Assembly: GCF_042242105.1 (NCBI RefSeq)
Contig: NC_092014.1
Coordinates: 4,140,374-4,204,373, forward strand
Direction of reading: 5' to 3'
DNA: 64,000 nt
Source of the DNA: Pempheris klunzingeri
Taxonomy: Eukaryota; Chordata; Actinopteri; Acropomatiformes; Pempheridae
In this document: one piece after another, positions 21,684-32,700 of the stretch
Numbering within the stretch: the stretch's first letter is position 1
Layout: every line of letters begins with the position of its first letter
The notes under the pieces: model-generated
The model's input: only the letters and a program-made list of their open reading frames with translations
The model's database searches: none
What the model was told of the DNA's origin: nothing
Translations under genes and position numbers: made by a program

Positions 21684-24604
21684 ATGGTAAGTGGTGAAAA
21701 ACAAGGGGTCATTCATGGGATAGTTCTTCATTCTCCACATAGAAACATATTTGCGTTAATCATCTTGTTACTCCTTACCTTAGTTTTGGCATTATTCTAA
21801 GCTCAGAGCAAGAATGTTTCTCATTTTCTCCAACTTTCACAGCCATAATCTATGGTCTAGCTTTAATGTTTTATGCACCACATTACATTTCTTAAGTGAG
21901 ATACTGTATATATGCTGTCAAAAGGTGTGCCTTTTTTGCTGGCTTGTGTAATGGTGTTGGAGACTTAAATTCAAAGTCTACAGAGAGGAGAGACGAGGCC
22001 TGGTTGGATTAACACCTCTCTCATTTCTTCAGGCGTAGTTTTTTTCCATGTTTTTAATCTCTTACTGACTATTTTGTCAGTAATTAACATTCATTCCAGG
22101 AAAATAGAAATATTTCTCACCTGTACTATGTGATTTGATACAGATGTGTAGATCAAAACCAAAACTAAGCAACAAATTAAAAATGTTCATGTATTTCTGC
22201 CCAGGAAGTGCTTTTCTTCATCTATACTAAGTAAGAAATCTGGCTCAGTGGCTCAATGTTTAACTGGGGGTGGGGGTGTTGCACACAGAAGATTTATAAA
22301 TAGTAAGATGACTCACATCCCCACAGGGATTAATAAAGTATAAATTAACTATAATATACTCCAACAGTTTGCTTGTGCAGTCAATGATAAACCAGTTCTG
22401 ATCTGAGCCAGGAGATAAGACAGGAGTTTAAGAACATATCGTAGGTGTATGGAATGAGGTTTCTATGGGTGTGGTGGAGATATAGAGGGGCCAGGATGTT
22501 GAAGTTCATGTGTAACAAGTGATGTCCAGCATAAAGATAGGGAGGGTAGTAATGAGTGGAATTTATTGCTTTATTGATTAGGTGAAGTGACTATGAAGAA
22601 AATGCCTGCTATGCCGTTATGAGCACTTTTCCTGAATTGCAAACTTCAATCCCAGGTGTTTTATTAGTTTTCCAGTTTTTCATCAGCCTTTTCTTTAATT
22701 CTTAAATCTGCAGATCTACCATGGCAGACGGCCCATGTGTGTGTGCTTTTTTTTTTTTTTTTTTTTATGGTTTTACTACCTCTATATGATGACCACATGT
22801 CAGTGTACATATATGGCGCCTTCCTGTTTCAGTACTTATAGAGCCGAGGCAGGTACACTGTTCGACCTTGGTTAATCATCAACAGCTAAGATAATGGCGC
22901 TTATGATCAGCAATTTTCCACCTGAATACACTGTGCATACAATTACATTGAATCACAAATCATCTTTAAAACACGTAGATAAAGATACTTGTTCCAAAAT
23001 GCAATTAATATACTGTGTCCGTGCACTGTAGTTTCACTTACAAGTTAGGCTGGTTTTCAATGTGGAAAGATGAACACGAGGAATATAAATATCAATACTG
23101 TACAGTCTCTTCTCCCAGCCCAGATATGATCCAAACTTTAGTTGTGCTCAAATTAAAAAGATGCTTATCTTCACAAATTTTCTCCTAAAGGTAAAAGTAA
23201 TAAGTTGACTTGTTTCTCAATAGTCGCTTTTATTTCAACAAAACAATGAAATGCTCTGAATGTTGCTTTAAACCTATGAAAAGGCCATTTTCAGGTCCAT
23301 TATTCCTGTTTGTCATTTCCCTTTACAGAAAGTGAAGGATATGACGTTCAAGGAGGGGCAGGAGTTCAAGGTCCGCATCAAGCTCGAGGACGTCTGCAGC
23401 AAGTCAGTTCTCCTCACGTTTGATCAATCCATCGTCTGTGGTTCATACATTGGAGCTTTTACATGTGGAACCCATCACGTTCCATCAGGAGGAAGTTGAT
23501 GTGGTTCACTGTGAGACAAGTTAATGTTTCATCCACTACTTCCCCTTTTTCATCCTGCCTCTGCGTTCCTCCTCCTCCACTGCAGCTTTGCCATCAACAT
23601 CGGTCATGATGCTGAGAACATCGCCATGCACTTCAACCCCCGTTTCGAGCTCGGCGGTGACAGCGAGGTCATTGTCTTCAACTCCCTGTCCGGGGGGTGC
23701 TGGGGTGAAGAGCTCCGTGAGGGACACTTCCCCTTTGTGCGTGGGGAGGAGTGCAAGGTGTGTTGGGACAGTATGACTGACTGACCTTTTCTTTTAGTCT
23801 GATACCAAACAGCAGAACCACTATTAATGAATATTATTAATCACTGGACCAAAGGATGTAAGAGAGGAGACTTGAGTACAGTACACATACAGCGTACCAC
23901 TGGTAGACGTAGCCTCAAAAGTGCTCTAGTGGTTAGATAATGTATTATGTAATGATTTTAATCATGTTCTGCAGCACCTAACATGGCAAATAATTCATTC
24001 CAGAGGAGATGTTGTCCAAGAGATTTAAGAATTAAGTTGCATTCTTATGGTTTCATCATTGTTTAGACGACAAAGGCTCAAAACTGCTTTTGGGTGTGAG
24101 TATAGTCCACACACAGAAAGTATATTTTTCATGAAGTGGCTGTTTTTGCTGAATTGATTGTAGTCGTTTGGCTCAAGCTAAAATTCCATAATGTCTTTCA
24201 CCATATACCAGTTTATTAGTGGACTTGGTTTAGTCAGCAGACACTGAGCTTTAGAATCACGAGGGGGTTTATTGGTTCATAAAACTTAATAGCTGCTGAG
24301 AGAGAGAGATATAGTCTTGCCTATATCACAGCCATTCTTTTTTTTTACATACATTCTCTTATCTTTTCTTTGTTTGAAATTAACTGAAACTTGAGTGACA
24401 ATGAAAGACAAATTGTGTTCTCTTTCTTTCTTTCTTCCTGTCTCTTTTGTCTCTCAGTTTTACATCAACTTCAACAATGAGCAGTTTTACATCAAGCTTC
24501 CCGATGGCTCTATGATCAATTTCCCCAACCGGCTGGGAGAATTCAAGTACAAGTACTTTGAGGTCAGCGGTGACGCGAGGATCGTCGGCATCAAGATCAA
24601 GTAG
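21684..24604 (+). CDS. proto-type galectin (galectin-1/2-like)
   Basis: Four coding exons: 21684-21686 (the ATG alone), 23329-23402, 23586-23757, 24458-24604. All are GT-AG with closing phases, giving 131 aa, the normal length of a single-domain galectin. The carbohydrate-binding residues are all present: H41, N43 and R45 in HFNPR, N58, W65, E68 and R70. Their spacing is that of mammalian galectin-1, shifted by three. There is no signal peptide, consistent with the cytosolic and unconventional secretion route of galectins. Proto-type galectins form dimers that bind beta-galactosides on cell surfaces. The gene has a TATA box and short leader, and diverges from gtpbp1. It could be called lgals2-like or congerin-like; which teleost paralogue it is cannot be settled here. 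Confidence 0.95.
21687..23328 (+). other. galectin intron 1
   Basis: A 1.6-kb intron without internal exons. It contains a poly-T run near 22748-22766 and a short LINE-tail-like remnant (CCCCACAGGGATTAATAAAG near 22320). Nothing else is recognised. Confidence 0.7.
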
Positions 24605-24834
24605 AGGCTGAGCCCTCCCTTGACTCTTCACCTGTTTGTTGCTGAAATAGTCTGTTTTACAGTCCAGGTCTGATTATTCATCTGTTCTCCTGCTGAGGCC
24701 TACATGAAATAACAGCATGGGGTGCGGATGTTGTAATAAGAAAAAACGACCTAAAGAGGGAGCCACAGCACATTTTACCTCACTGTGCCTGCTTGACATC
24801 TCATCAGTCACTGGGTTTGTTATTAAATCTTTAA
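24605..24834 (+). terminator. galectin 3' UTR and polyadenylation signal
   Basis: The stop TAG at 24602 is followed by about 220 nt of untranslated sequence containing ATTAAA at 24822-24827 and then an A-rich run, the likely cleavage region. Confidence 0.6.
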
Positions 24835-25421
24835 AAAAAAAAAAAAGAAGGAAGAGTGTTGTCTCTGTTTCTGTCTCATCTCTCACCCTCTGACACACAC
24901 TGATACAAAAGACTGACTCTAGTCATGATATATAGCAGCAGGTATCACATTTTAGGTCACATTGTTATTCAAAGTGTTGCTTCAATGAAGAAAAACATGA
25001 AACCAGTGCATCTAAAAAGCGATGTCAGCATAAATTAAAGAGCATCAAAACCAGAGAAGAGCCACTGAAGCTGTGTGATGACGACTGTAATGTAAAGTTT
25101 ATTACTGTAACATTCTACATCATTTTTTTTTTTTCGATGCAAGTCTGTATTACACATGTGAACACACAAGAGGAAACGAAAGGCAAACTGGAACTGAGCT
25201 GTAAATAAGAGTCGATCATTATGCCTGGAAAGTAAGGATAGAGCAGGTAATAGAGGATGAAACAGGATAATGCAAAAGGAGGGACGATGTACGACAGAGG
25301 TGAGATGAAACACGTTCATATGGAGACAATTTGCAGGAGGACTCAAAGAAGTCGTGGCCTGAGGCTGAGGAATGTGGCACGATGCAACCACATTCCCAGG
25401 AAGGACATGAAATATCCTTTT

Positions 25422-25461
<40 letters not shown>

Positions 25462-25979
25462 AAGGTGGATGGCAAATATGAGAGTAAATGAAAAACTGAA
25501 GCAGCTTTTTTACATTTGAGTCCACTGTCCAACTATTAATTTTCCTCAGAGTTCCTCTGAGCATTATTTCTTGCTAAATATTTTTAAAACAATAATTTGT
25601 ACATGTGGGCATATGTGTGAGAATATACTGTATAATAAAGAACACAAATCAAATATTGTTTGAGCTGTTTGCCCTCCAACCAGACAGTCAGACTTTCATG
25701 TTAGCAAACATACACCTGCTGTGCCAAATGTCTTTGAATCCTCGACAGCTCTGGTTATGTTTCTCAGCAGAGCTGGGCATGTGTAGCATCACTCCGCATG
25801 TGTTTGCAGCATTTACAAAGTTTGTAGAAAGTGCTACCTCAGATTACAAGTTTCTCACATATGACATTTTTGTACAAAATTACAAGAAACAAAGAAAATA
25901 CAACAAAAATGTCCTCTTTCAGGATTATGAAAGGCAGCATTTACCTGCTGTCCATGCTCAATATTCATTTATTCATCCA
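24835..25979. other. intergenic, tail-to-tail region
   Basis: This lies between the 3' ends of the galectin (+) and the GPCR (-). It holds a (GT)n microsatellite and no supported gene. The 165- and 187-codon frames here are composition or antisense artefacts. The 3' UTR of the receptor lies in the right part, but its end cannot be fixed. Confidence 0.5.
25424..25459. repeat. (GT)n microsatellite
   Basis: About 18 uninterrupted units in the galectin-receptor intergenic space. Confidence 0.95.
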
Positions 25980-27074
25980 CTAAAGGTCCTGCAGTGGTGT
26001 GGTCACAGCCGACCCGGGGTCAGCTCTGCTCGAGCCCACAGAGTGACCTTTCTGGGCCAAGTAATCTTTGTAGTTCCGGGTCAGAAGAGTGTAAAGAAAT
26101 GGATTGATACAGCTGTTCCCATAGGTCAGACATGTGACAAAAAAATTCACGTAATTATGAGCAGCTGAAGACAAAGATTTGAGGGACTCTGGAGAAAACA
26201 GTTTGGCTAGCTGCCATCCCCAGAAGGGCAAGAAACAAGCCCAGTAGGCCACCACAATACTAAAGATCATTGAAACCACTTTTTGTTTGAGTCCTCTCCT
26301 CCGGGCAGACCGGCCACTACCTCCTAAACTAGCCTGCGCTGCCCAGTAGCGCCTCGCCAGCCCCACATACAGCCCAACGATTACCAATCCAGGAATTAAA
26401 ACACTTGTAAAAAAGAGGACAGTGATGTAAGCCTTGAAGGCATCAGGGGTCCAGGTAGGGAAGCAGATCCTCTTGACCAAACCGGCTGCAGTTGGTTTGC
26501 CCTCCCTGAGTCTGATCATCACCATCATGGGAAGTGTTAAAATGAAAGCTAACCCCCAGATGATACCTGCTGCTAACTTTCGTTTGCGGGACGAGGACCT
26601 GTGTGCGCTGAAGGGCCTGGCCACGGCCCGGTAACGCTCCAGGCTCATAGCAACTAAAATGAAGACGCTGGCATGCATGGTGAGGAGGTCGAGGCTCAGC
26701 AGGATGCGACAGCCAGCCTCACCAAACAGCCAGTCATGGGCGAAGTAGGTGCAGACCACGAAGGGGATGGTGGAGAGGTAGAGCAGGTCAGCCAGAGCCA
26801 AATTGATGATGTAAACGTACATGGAACCTGTTCGGCGCAAAGCGGCTGAACGTGTAATAATGAGTGTGTACGTGTTGCCTGCCACACCCATGGCGCACAT
26901 GATCATCAGTGTGGCACCGAGCAGGGATGTCACCCAAAGGCCCCCACTGCCTCCACCACCACCACCACCACCACCACCACCTCCACTACCCTCCTGAGAA
27001 CCTCCATCTCCAGCCCCTGGGCTCAGAACAAGTCCCAGCTGTGGAGTTATGGTGGCATTAGGAGTGCAGTTCAT
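25980..27074 (-). CDS. uts2r: urotensin-2 receptor-like GPCR
   Basis: An intronless frame of 364 aa (human receptor 389). I start at ATG 27074 rather than the upstream in-frame TTG at 27092, because it gives MNCT with N-glycosylation sites at N2 and N6. Seven membrane segments are visible. Class A landmarks: GVAGNTY in TM1, LALADLLYL in TM2, ERY at the end of TM3, a cysteine pair (GCRILL and RICFPTW), ACFLPFW in TM6 and NPFLY in TM7. LLTMHASVF, TCLTYGNSCINPFLYTLL and the LLTRNY junction match urotensin-2 receptors closely. The family couples mainly to Gq at the plasma membrane and responds to urotensin II and related peptides. The N-terminus holds 12 consecutive glycines (residues 31-42) from a GGT repeat. 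Teleosts have several uts2r paralogues; which one this is remains open. Confidence 0.93.
   Translation of the reverse strand: MNCTPNATITPQLGLVLSPGAGDGGSQEGSGGGGGGGGGGGGSGGLWVTSLLGATLMIMCAMGVAGNTYTLIITRSAALRRTGSMYVYIINLALADLLYLSTIPFVVCTYFAHDWLFGEAGCRILLSLDLLTMHASVFILVAMSLERYRAVARPFSAHRSSSRKRKLAAGIIWGLAFILTLPMMVMIRLREGKPTAAGLVKRICFPTWTPDAFKAYITVLFFTSVLIPGLVIVGLYVGLARRYWAAQASLGGSGRSARRRGLKQKVVSMIFSIVVAYWACFLPFWGWQLAKLFSPESLKSLSSAAHNYVNFFVTCLTYGNSCINPFLYTLLTRNYKDYLAQKGHSVGSSRADPGSAVTTPLQDL
26955..26981. repeat. coding (GGT)n repeat in the receptor N-terminus
   Basis: Nine GGT codons flanked by GGA/GGC make a polyglycine stretch in the extracellular N-terminus, just before TM1. Length variation is to be expected. 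Confidence 0.93.
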
Positions 27075-28379
27075 TGCAGGCTCACAGATCAAGGGTCAAA
27101 GGTCAGGCCCTGTTGTTTAAGAGCCAATCTATACAGAGCTATATGATGGCTGGCTCCTGCATGGAATTAGAGAGGGTTTTAACGTCTGAATAAACATTTC
27201 ATCCTGTGATGTGGAGCACAGATTGAAGATGACAGCTGATTGTGAAGATATGAAAATATGTCCCGTAAAATCCAGGTGGAAGGCAAACGCTGCTTGTCAT
27301 AACTCCTATGAAATGTTGTTCACACCTGTATTTGCTTTCTTTGTTGAGATTAAATCTAAGAAACAGCGTAAATGAGGGACAGGTGAAGGTGTAGAGATGA
27401 CAAGAACAACCGTATAAATCCACAGGGAAGATGTAAGAAGACTCCTGACATGGCTAGCAGCTTCGGTGATGACAGAGCTGTCTGCGGCTTGAGGTGCTTA
27501 TCCCCAAAAATAAGGTCCTCCACCCAGCCATATTCCTCCAAAATCGACACAGTGTAAAAGCCTCCAGCAAAGATTTGAGCAATCAAGGAGCCTCAGACGT
27601 GAGAGATATTCTCAGTTACAGAGTACAGGGATTTGTCTGTTGGGCTTCAGGCTGAAGTAGATCTGACAAGGGTCATTTGGGAGCAGCAGAGGAGCACGCT
27701 GAGACAGGACACTGCCTTTCAACTTCACCAACTGTGTTCAAAATCTCTGATACCTGCAGTGCCGAGTTGTGCTTCAGCAAGACTTCAGTGGCTGACATTT
27801 CCAGGGAGAATCTCCGGTTGGGGATTAATTAAAAAAAATCCACTCACCCTTTGTCCCTCTGTGTCCACTATGGTGACAACTTTACTCTCCATTTTTCATT
27901 TAACTTTTGTCTCTTGATTGGACCAAGTCTGGTTGAATCAGCAGCTGTTCTACATCCAGTCAAAATGTATCTTCAGCATAGACACCTTAGTAGTATAGAG
28001 CCTTTACTTTATCCAAATAATCCATGTTACTGCCTCACTGCCGCTCCTCTATAGCTCCATAATGGATTCGATGCACAGCGACGAGCCCTCAGTTTCTCCT
28101 CCGATCTTCAGACCCCATTTGACTCCGTTTTGATGGAAGACTTGTGTCTGGGTCCTTTGGAGTTCCTCTGGTCACAGTCCTCTCCCTCCTGCTCTCTCCT
28201 CTGTCCCCCTTCTTTCTCACCAGGGTGAAAAACTAGCATGGGCCTATAGATTTATGAGGTATTCCTCTTGGGCCTCAACCTGTTGTCTGTGAGCTCCAAG
28301 CAGTAGTTTGAGACACCCAGGAATCACTGGCACGGGCAGTTCTCCACAAGAAAAGACACATAACCAACAGCCACACAGA
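27075..28379. other. upstream region of the receptor, no gene recognised
   Basis: This should hold the uts2r promoter and any 5' UTR. No TATA box or clear exon was identified, and the reading frames are short and unrelated to known proteins. Confidence 0.4.
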
Positions 28380-29744
28380 TAATGAACAAAAAACTGCACA
28401 TTTATTGATTGTAGCTCATTTTAAAAGGTTTAACCTCTTAGTAAATAATCAAGAGAGAAAGCAGGTGTATTCATTTTCAGCACAAACAGGAAGGTGAGTC
28501 TTATAGATGACTATGTGAGTATTTATGTCTCTGTTTAATATTTTGCTCAGTAAGTATTTTGCAGCACATTGATGTTTAAATTGTTGGTGCAGAAAATCCG
28601 ATATTATATTTACAGAAAAAAGACTTTCTCCAGAAACCGTGCTAATTTCCAGAGGAAATATTTTTATTAGAGATCATCATCATCAGCCATGGTGAAGCAT
28701 AGAAATGTCTTTATTTAAAAAATATGTTATGATACCAAAGCAACATGTGGTGTGAGTACCTCTTTAAAAACAGAAAAGAAAAAACAAAACATATGTAGGT
28801 AGGTTGTATGATATCTAAAACATTGTGAAAAATAACTTCCAGTAATTATAGGAATTATTGTTCTTTTAACAAAGCCTTAGTAAACACATCGTGTGCCACA
28901 TGGAGGTGCTGTTACACCATGTAATGGCTTGGAGTGTTTCCAGATTTTCTCTCCCAGTACATTTTCAAATCCCCTTTACCGTCTTTCAGGTACATCTTCG
29001 GAAGACATGCTCACATGTTTTTATAGCTAATCACACATCAGCATTTGCAGAATCTTAAAATACAAAATTGTGAGAGCCATATTGAATTCACTGTACAGGC
29101 AGTGTGTCTGAACAAATTTCTCTTTTTGACCTTTTGAGCTGTAGCTCATGAGCTGGGCTGCAATACTCTGCTGAATATAAATGCTCTGAGTAGTTGCAGA
29201 GTTTACATAGAACAACAGACATTGCTTTTATTAAAAAAAAATGAAAGAAAAAAGCTATTCTAGAGGAATTCTTAATCCACCAGATACATGTTCGACCCAT
29301 TTGACTCCCTGTACTGTGTCAGTAATATGTAATCATCACATTTGGTCATAAAAGACTTCATAGAAGAGGACCAAGGCACATCTAACCTTTTTTTCTTAAA
29401 TCTTGCACTGAATGTCTAATAAACGTAGAAATTATATCCAATTATTTTTAATATGATTTGAAAAAAGCTGCCACATACAAAAAAATCTAATACAAAAATT
29501 GATATCGATTATCGTGTACAATCAAGTGTTAGAATTTCTTTTGGCAAGATTTTTTTTTTATTTAACAGTCAATATATTGCGTTGGTTCTTCTTGTTTGCA
29601 AAGAGCAGCTTTGACACCTTAGGGAACAGGCTACCTGATCATATATTAGTGTTGAAGGAGTCGATGGCAGAACTGATGCGGGTCCTGTGTCAGACTGGTG
29701 ATGTGCTGAGAGGAGCGGAGATGGTCCCACAGGCCTCTGATCCA
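28380..29744 (-). other. probable adap1 3' UTR
   Basis: AT-rich sequence downstream of the adap1 stop. AATAAA signals on the minus strand occur near 28710, 28663 and 28401 (TTTATT on plus), giving a plausible 3' UTR of 1.0-1.35 kb. No coding sequence is seen. Confidence 0.45.
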
Positions 29745-29773
29745 TCAATGCCTGTGCTTAAACATGGCCTCCA
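29745..29773 (-). CDS. adap1: adap1 terminal exon, 29 coding nt
   Basis: Exon 10 ends at a GTAAGA donor in phase 1 (30858). The only fitting downstream acceptor found is TTTTCAAG at 29774, after which the frame reads MEAMFKHRH and TGA. This parallels the VEAHFKHKP end of human ADAP1. Without this exon, read-through would give an unrelated tail ending at 30799. Confidence 0.88.
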
Positions 29774-32700
29774 CTTGAAAACAAATCAGAGTACAAGGTT
29801 AGAAAAAACTGCTATTTCAACGACGAAGATGAACCATTCTGTATGACTAATACTAATAATAGTAATTTGCCCTCATTGTCTTCCATCATAACACATACAG
29901 AAGAAGAAGAAGTGCAGTGCTCTCTAGGACAAGATGCAAAAAAAAAAAGATCCACCACTGGATAAGTTTTACTGCAAAAGGATTTGGCTGCAACTTTAGC
30001 TGAACAGTTCTAGTGTTGCCTATATGAGGCGATCAAGTGGTCTAACATTTTACCACATGGGGAAATATCTGGGAAACTATTGGATGGATTGCCATGAGAT
30101 TTTGTACAGTTATTCATGGTTCCTAGACAATAAATCCTGATGAATTTACTACAAAAGGGCTGAAATTGTGTGTGTTTATTGATTTATTGATTGTTTTCTG
30201 GCTGTTGCAAGAACTTCAACCAATATAAGAGAAAGTCCATCGAAAATTAACTGCAGACTCTGCCTTTAACATTGTTAGTTACTGTTTTTATTGTGCATTT
30301 ATTTCACTACATCCACTAAGGATCAACACGTGAGAACATGGAGCAAAAAAGTGACTTTGAACACAGTGAAAATCTTGATATATATAAGATATAGAACTCC
30401 AAGTGAGTCACAGCAATGTAATTTGAATGTGATGCTTGTTGGCCTTCTGCAAACTAAATCCCATCCCCTCTTAACTATCACTGAATTATTAAGCCCACAG
30501 CTGCTTCACTGGAGCTGCTCAAAGGCCAGAAATGGATGGTTTGGTTTGTATGCAGAAACTCCCAAGTGTCAGTAAATACAACAAGAGGAAGACGCTGAAA
30601 AGGGCAAAGCTTTTCGCAAGTAATAAATGTCAACATTAACTTTATTCATTTATCTATTTATTTGAATTTCTAAGTGTTAATTAGTTTTTGTGGTTTATTA
30701 TTTCTCCCGTGGTGCCCCTGTGGAGCAGAGCAGCTATTTGATGCGAAGGTCTAAAAAACAATGACAGTCACTTACAAAAGAAGTAATCAGCAGCTAAATT
30801 ATAAAGGCGAGTAGTTATTAAATATTAAATGACCATTAAAAAGTTCTGAATTCTTACTTGTGTACTCCTGAGGGGACATCTGAGCACTAATGACATCACT
30901 GAAGCATTTCAGCCAATCCTGCTGGTCGCTCTCCGTCTCACAGGTAAACAGGAAGCCGCGGTCAGGTGTTTCTATGGTGATACCGTGCTGCCAGGCGCCA
31001 TTGCAGTGGGTGCCAGCAGGCAAGCCGGGGGAGACGCTGTAACCGTGACCCTTGTTCCCCAAGAACACCTCGCCTTTGGCAAAGGCATCCTTCGAACGGA
31101 GGGAGAGTGACAGAAACAGAAAAATAGGGACACTGCGTCACGCCATCACGACACCATAAAGTGAAAGGTACAATAAGATGAATACACTTCTGACTTTAGC
31201 GAAAACAGCTAGAGCTACTCTCAATTCCTAAAACAGCTGATTTACAGTTTAGGACGGCAATCCCAGTCTGTTTCCCAATTAGTCCAGACAACTACAGCAT
31301 GGATTGCCTTCAGATTTTTCCTCTTGCACCAAAGCGGCTACATTTTGGGGTTTTACTGATTGACTGTCTCTTCAACTGTTGATTTGGATCTGTTGGCTTG
31401 TTTTTTGTCATTGATTAATCTGCTAATCATTTTCCTGATCAGCCAATTAATTATTCAGACTATGAAATGGTGAAAAACCAACTTAAGAGCGAATCAGGTG
31501 TGTTCACAGTGTGCATTCTATACCCTCTGCTTGCTTAGCAATTTATTTCTGTACAATCATCCTTTCTTTTTTTCTGTCAGCCTTCCCTCACCGAGGATGT
31601 CAAGACCTCAAAGGCATTTCAGGGAGGATAGTGCCCAGCTAAGATAAACCCCCACTTTTTAAACACTCCCTTAACTTTACTCTGCTGTAACTAAAGGGTA
31701 TTTCCCCCTGTTGTTAGCTAAGTGTGAACAAAGTGCACTTCCATAAACAGTGAGTCTTTGTATACACAACATCTAACATGCATAATTTAGTTATTATCTA
31801 AGTGATCACATTACACTTGCTTTGAGCCTCCTCCACATATCCCCAGACTACACTCAACTACAGCTTCACTAGACTTCCTCTTCCTTTCATCTACCACTTT
31901 TTCTTGTCTAACACTCTTGGGGTAAGTCAACATTTCAGTCACTTTGCACCTACAATCATTGCACCTCTCCACTGAACTATTACATCAGAGACAAAGCTGA
32001 ATTAATCTGGCTTGGGTATTTGATGTGTATTTAACCAAGTCTCTGGAAATCTGAATCGCCCCACCCTAAGGAAAGTCTCTGTGATAACCACTGCAGTAAA
32101 AGCTCAACTCTACGCGTGCAACAACTAATATCTGATAACTTAGGTAAAAGCCTGTCTGTAGATGCGTCCACGTAGCTTACAGGATAAAGCCAAACTGCAG
32201 GTTAGTGTTTCACTCCATCTGAGCCGATCCATACTGTGAGGTCATGGCAATGAATAGCACATGTTTAATAATGTCACATATAAATGAGGGCGCCTCATAT
32301 CGCCCTCTCCCCACTGAGTCATGGCTTCATATCCCAAACATCGTTTACTTAATCTAATTTGCTTGATGGGAAAAAAATGGTGCTCATTCATATCTTTTCA
32401 GAGCACAAGAATACCACAAGATCAAGAAATGGCATCACGGCCACTCAGGCATCGACTAAAGGCTTAAAATATGAACCAATGCCTGTGCTGGAGTCTCTCC
32501 GATGTGTGCAGGTGTGTGTCATACCAGTGGATCTTTGAAGTACATGAGTCGTCTGTGGTCCAGAGTGAACCAGCGTTTCTTGAAGCCTTCTGTGTGCTGC
32601 CAAGAGAAACAGTAGACTTGAGACTCGTGAGACAGAGGAAGGGGGACAATGTAGAGACACAAGCCAGCATTGTGCTCGTACCAAAGGTGGCGTCTGTCTG

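Noticed and set aside
25035..25532. 165-codon minus-strand frame
   Set aside because: Held open by a (GT)n microsatellite (HTHTHT repeat in the translation); no homology.
25605..26168. 187-codon plus-strand frame
   Set aside because: Its right half is antisense to the uts2r coding exon and the rest lies in AT-rich intergenic DNA; no domain.
27075..27092. Upstream TTG start for uts2r
   Set aside because: The first in-frame ATG at 27074 gives a normal N-terminus with glycosylation sites; TTG initiation is unlikely in a vertebrate.
29499..29846. 115-codon plus-strand frame
   Set aside because: Antisense to the adap1 terminal exon; no homology.
30799..30857. Read-through tail of adap1 exon 10 (SKNSELFNG...)
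   Set aside because: A consensus GTAAGA donor precedes it, and the exon at 29745-29773 restores the ADAP1-type C-terminus.
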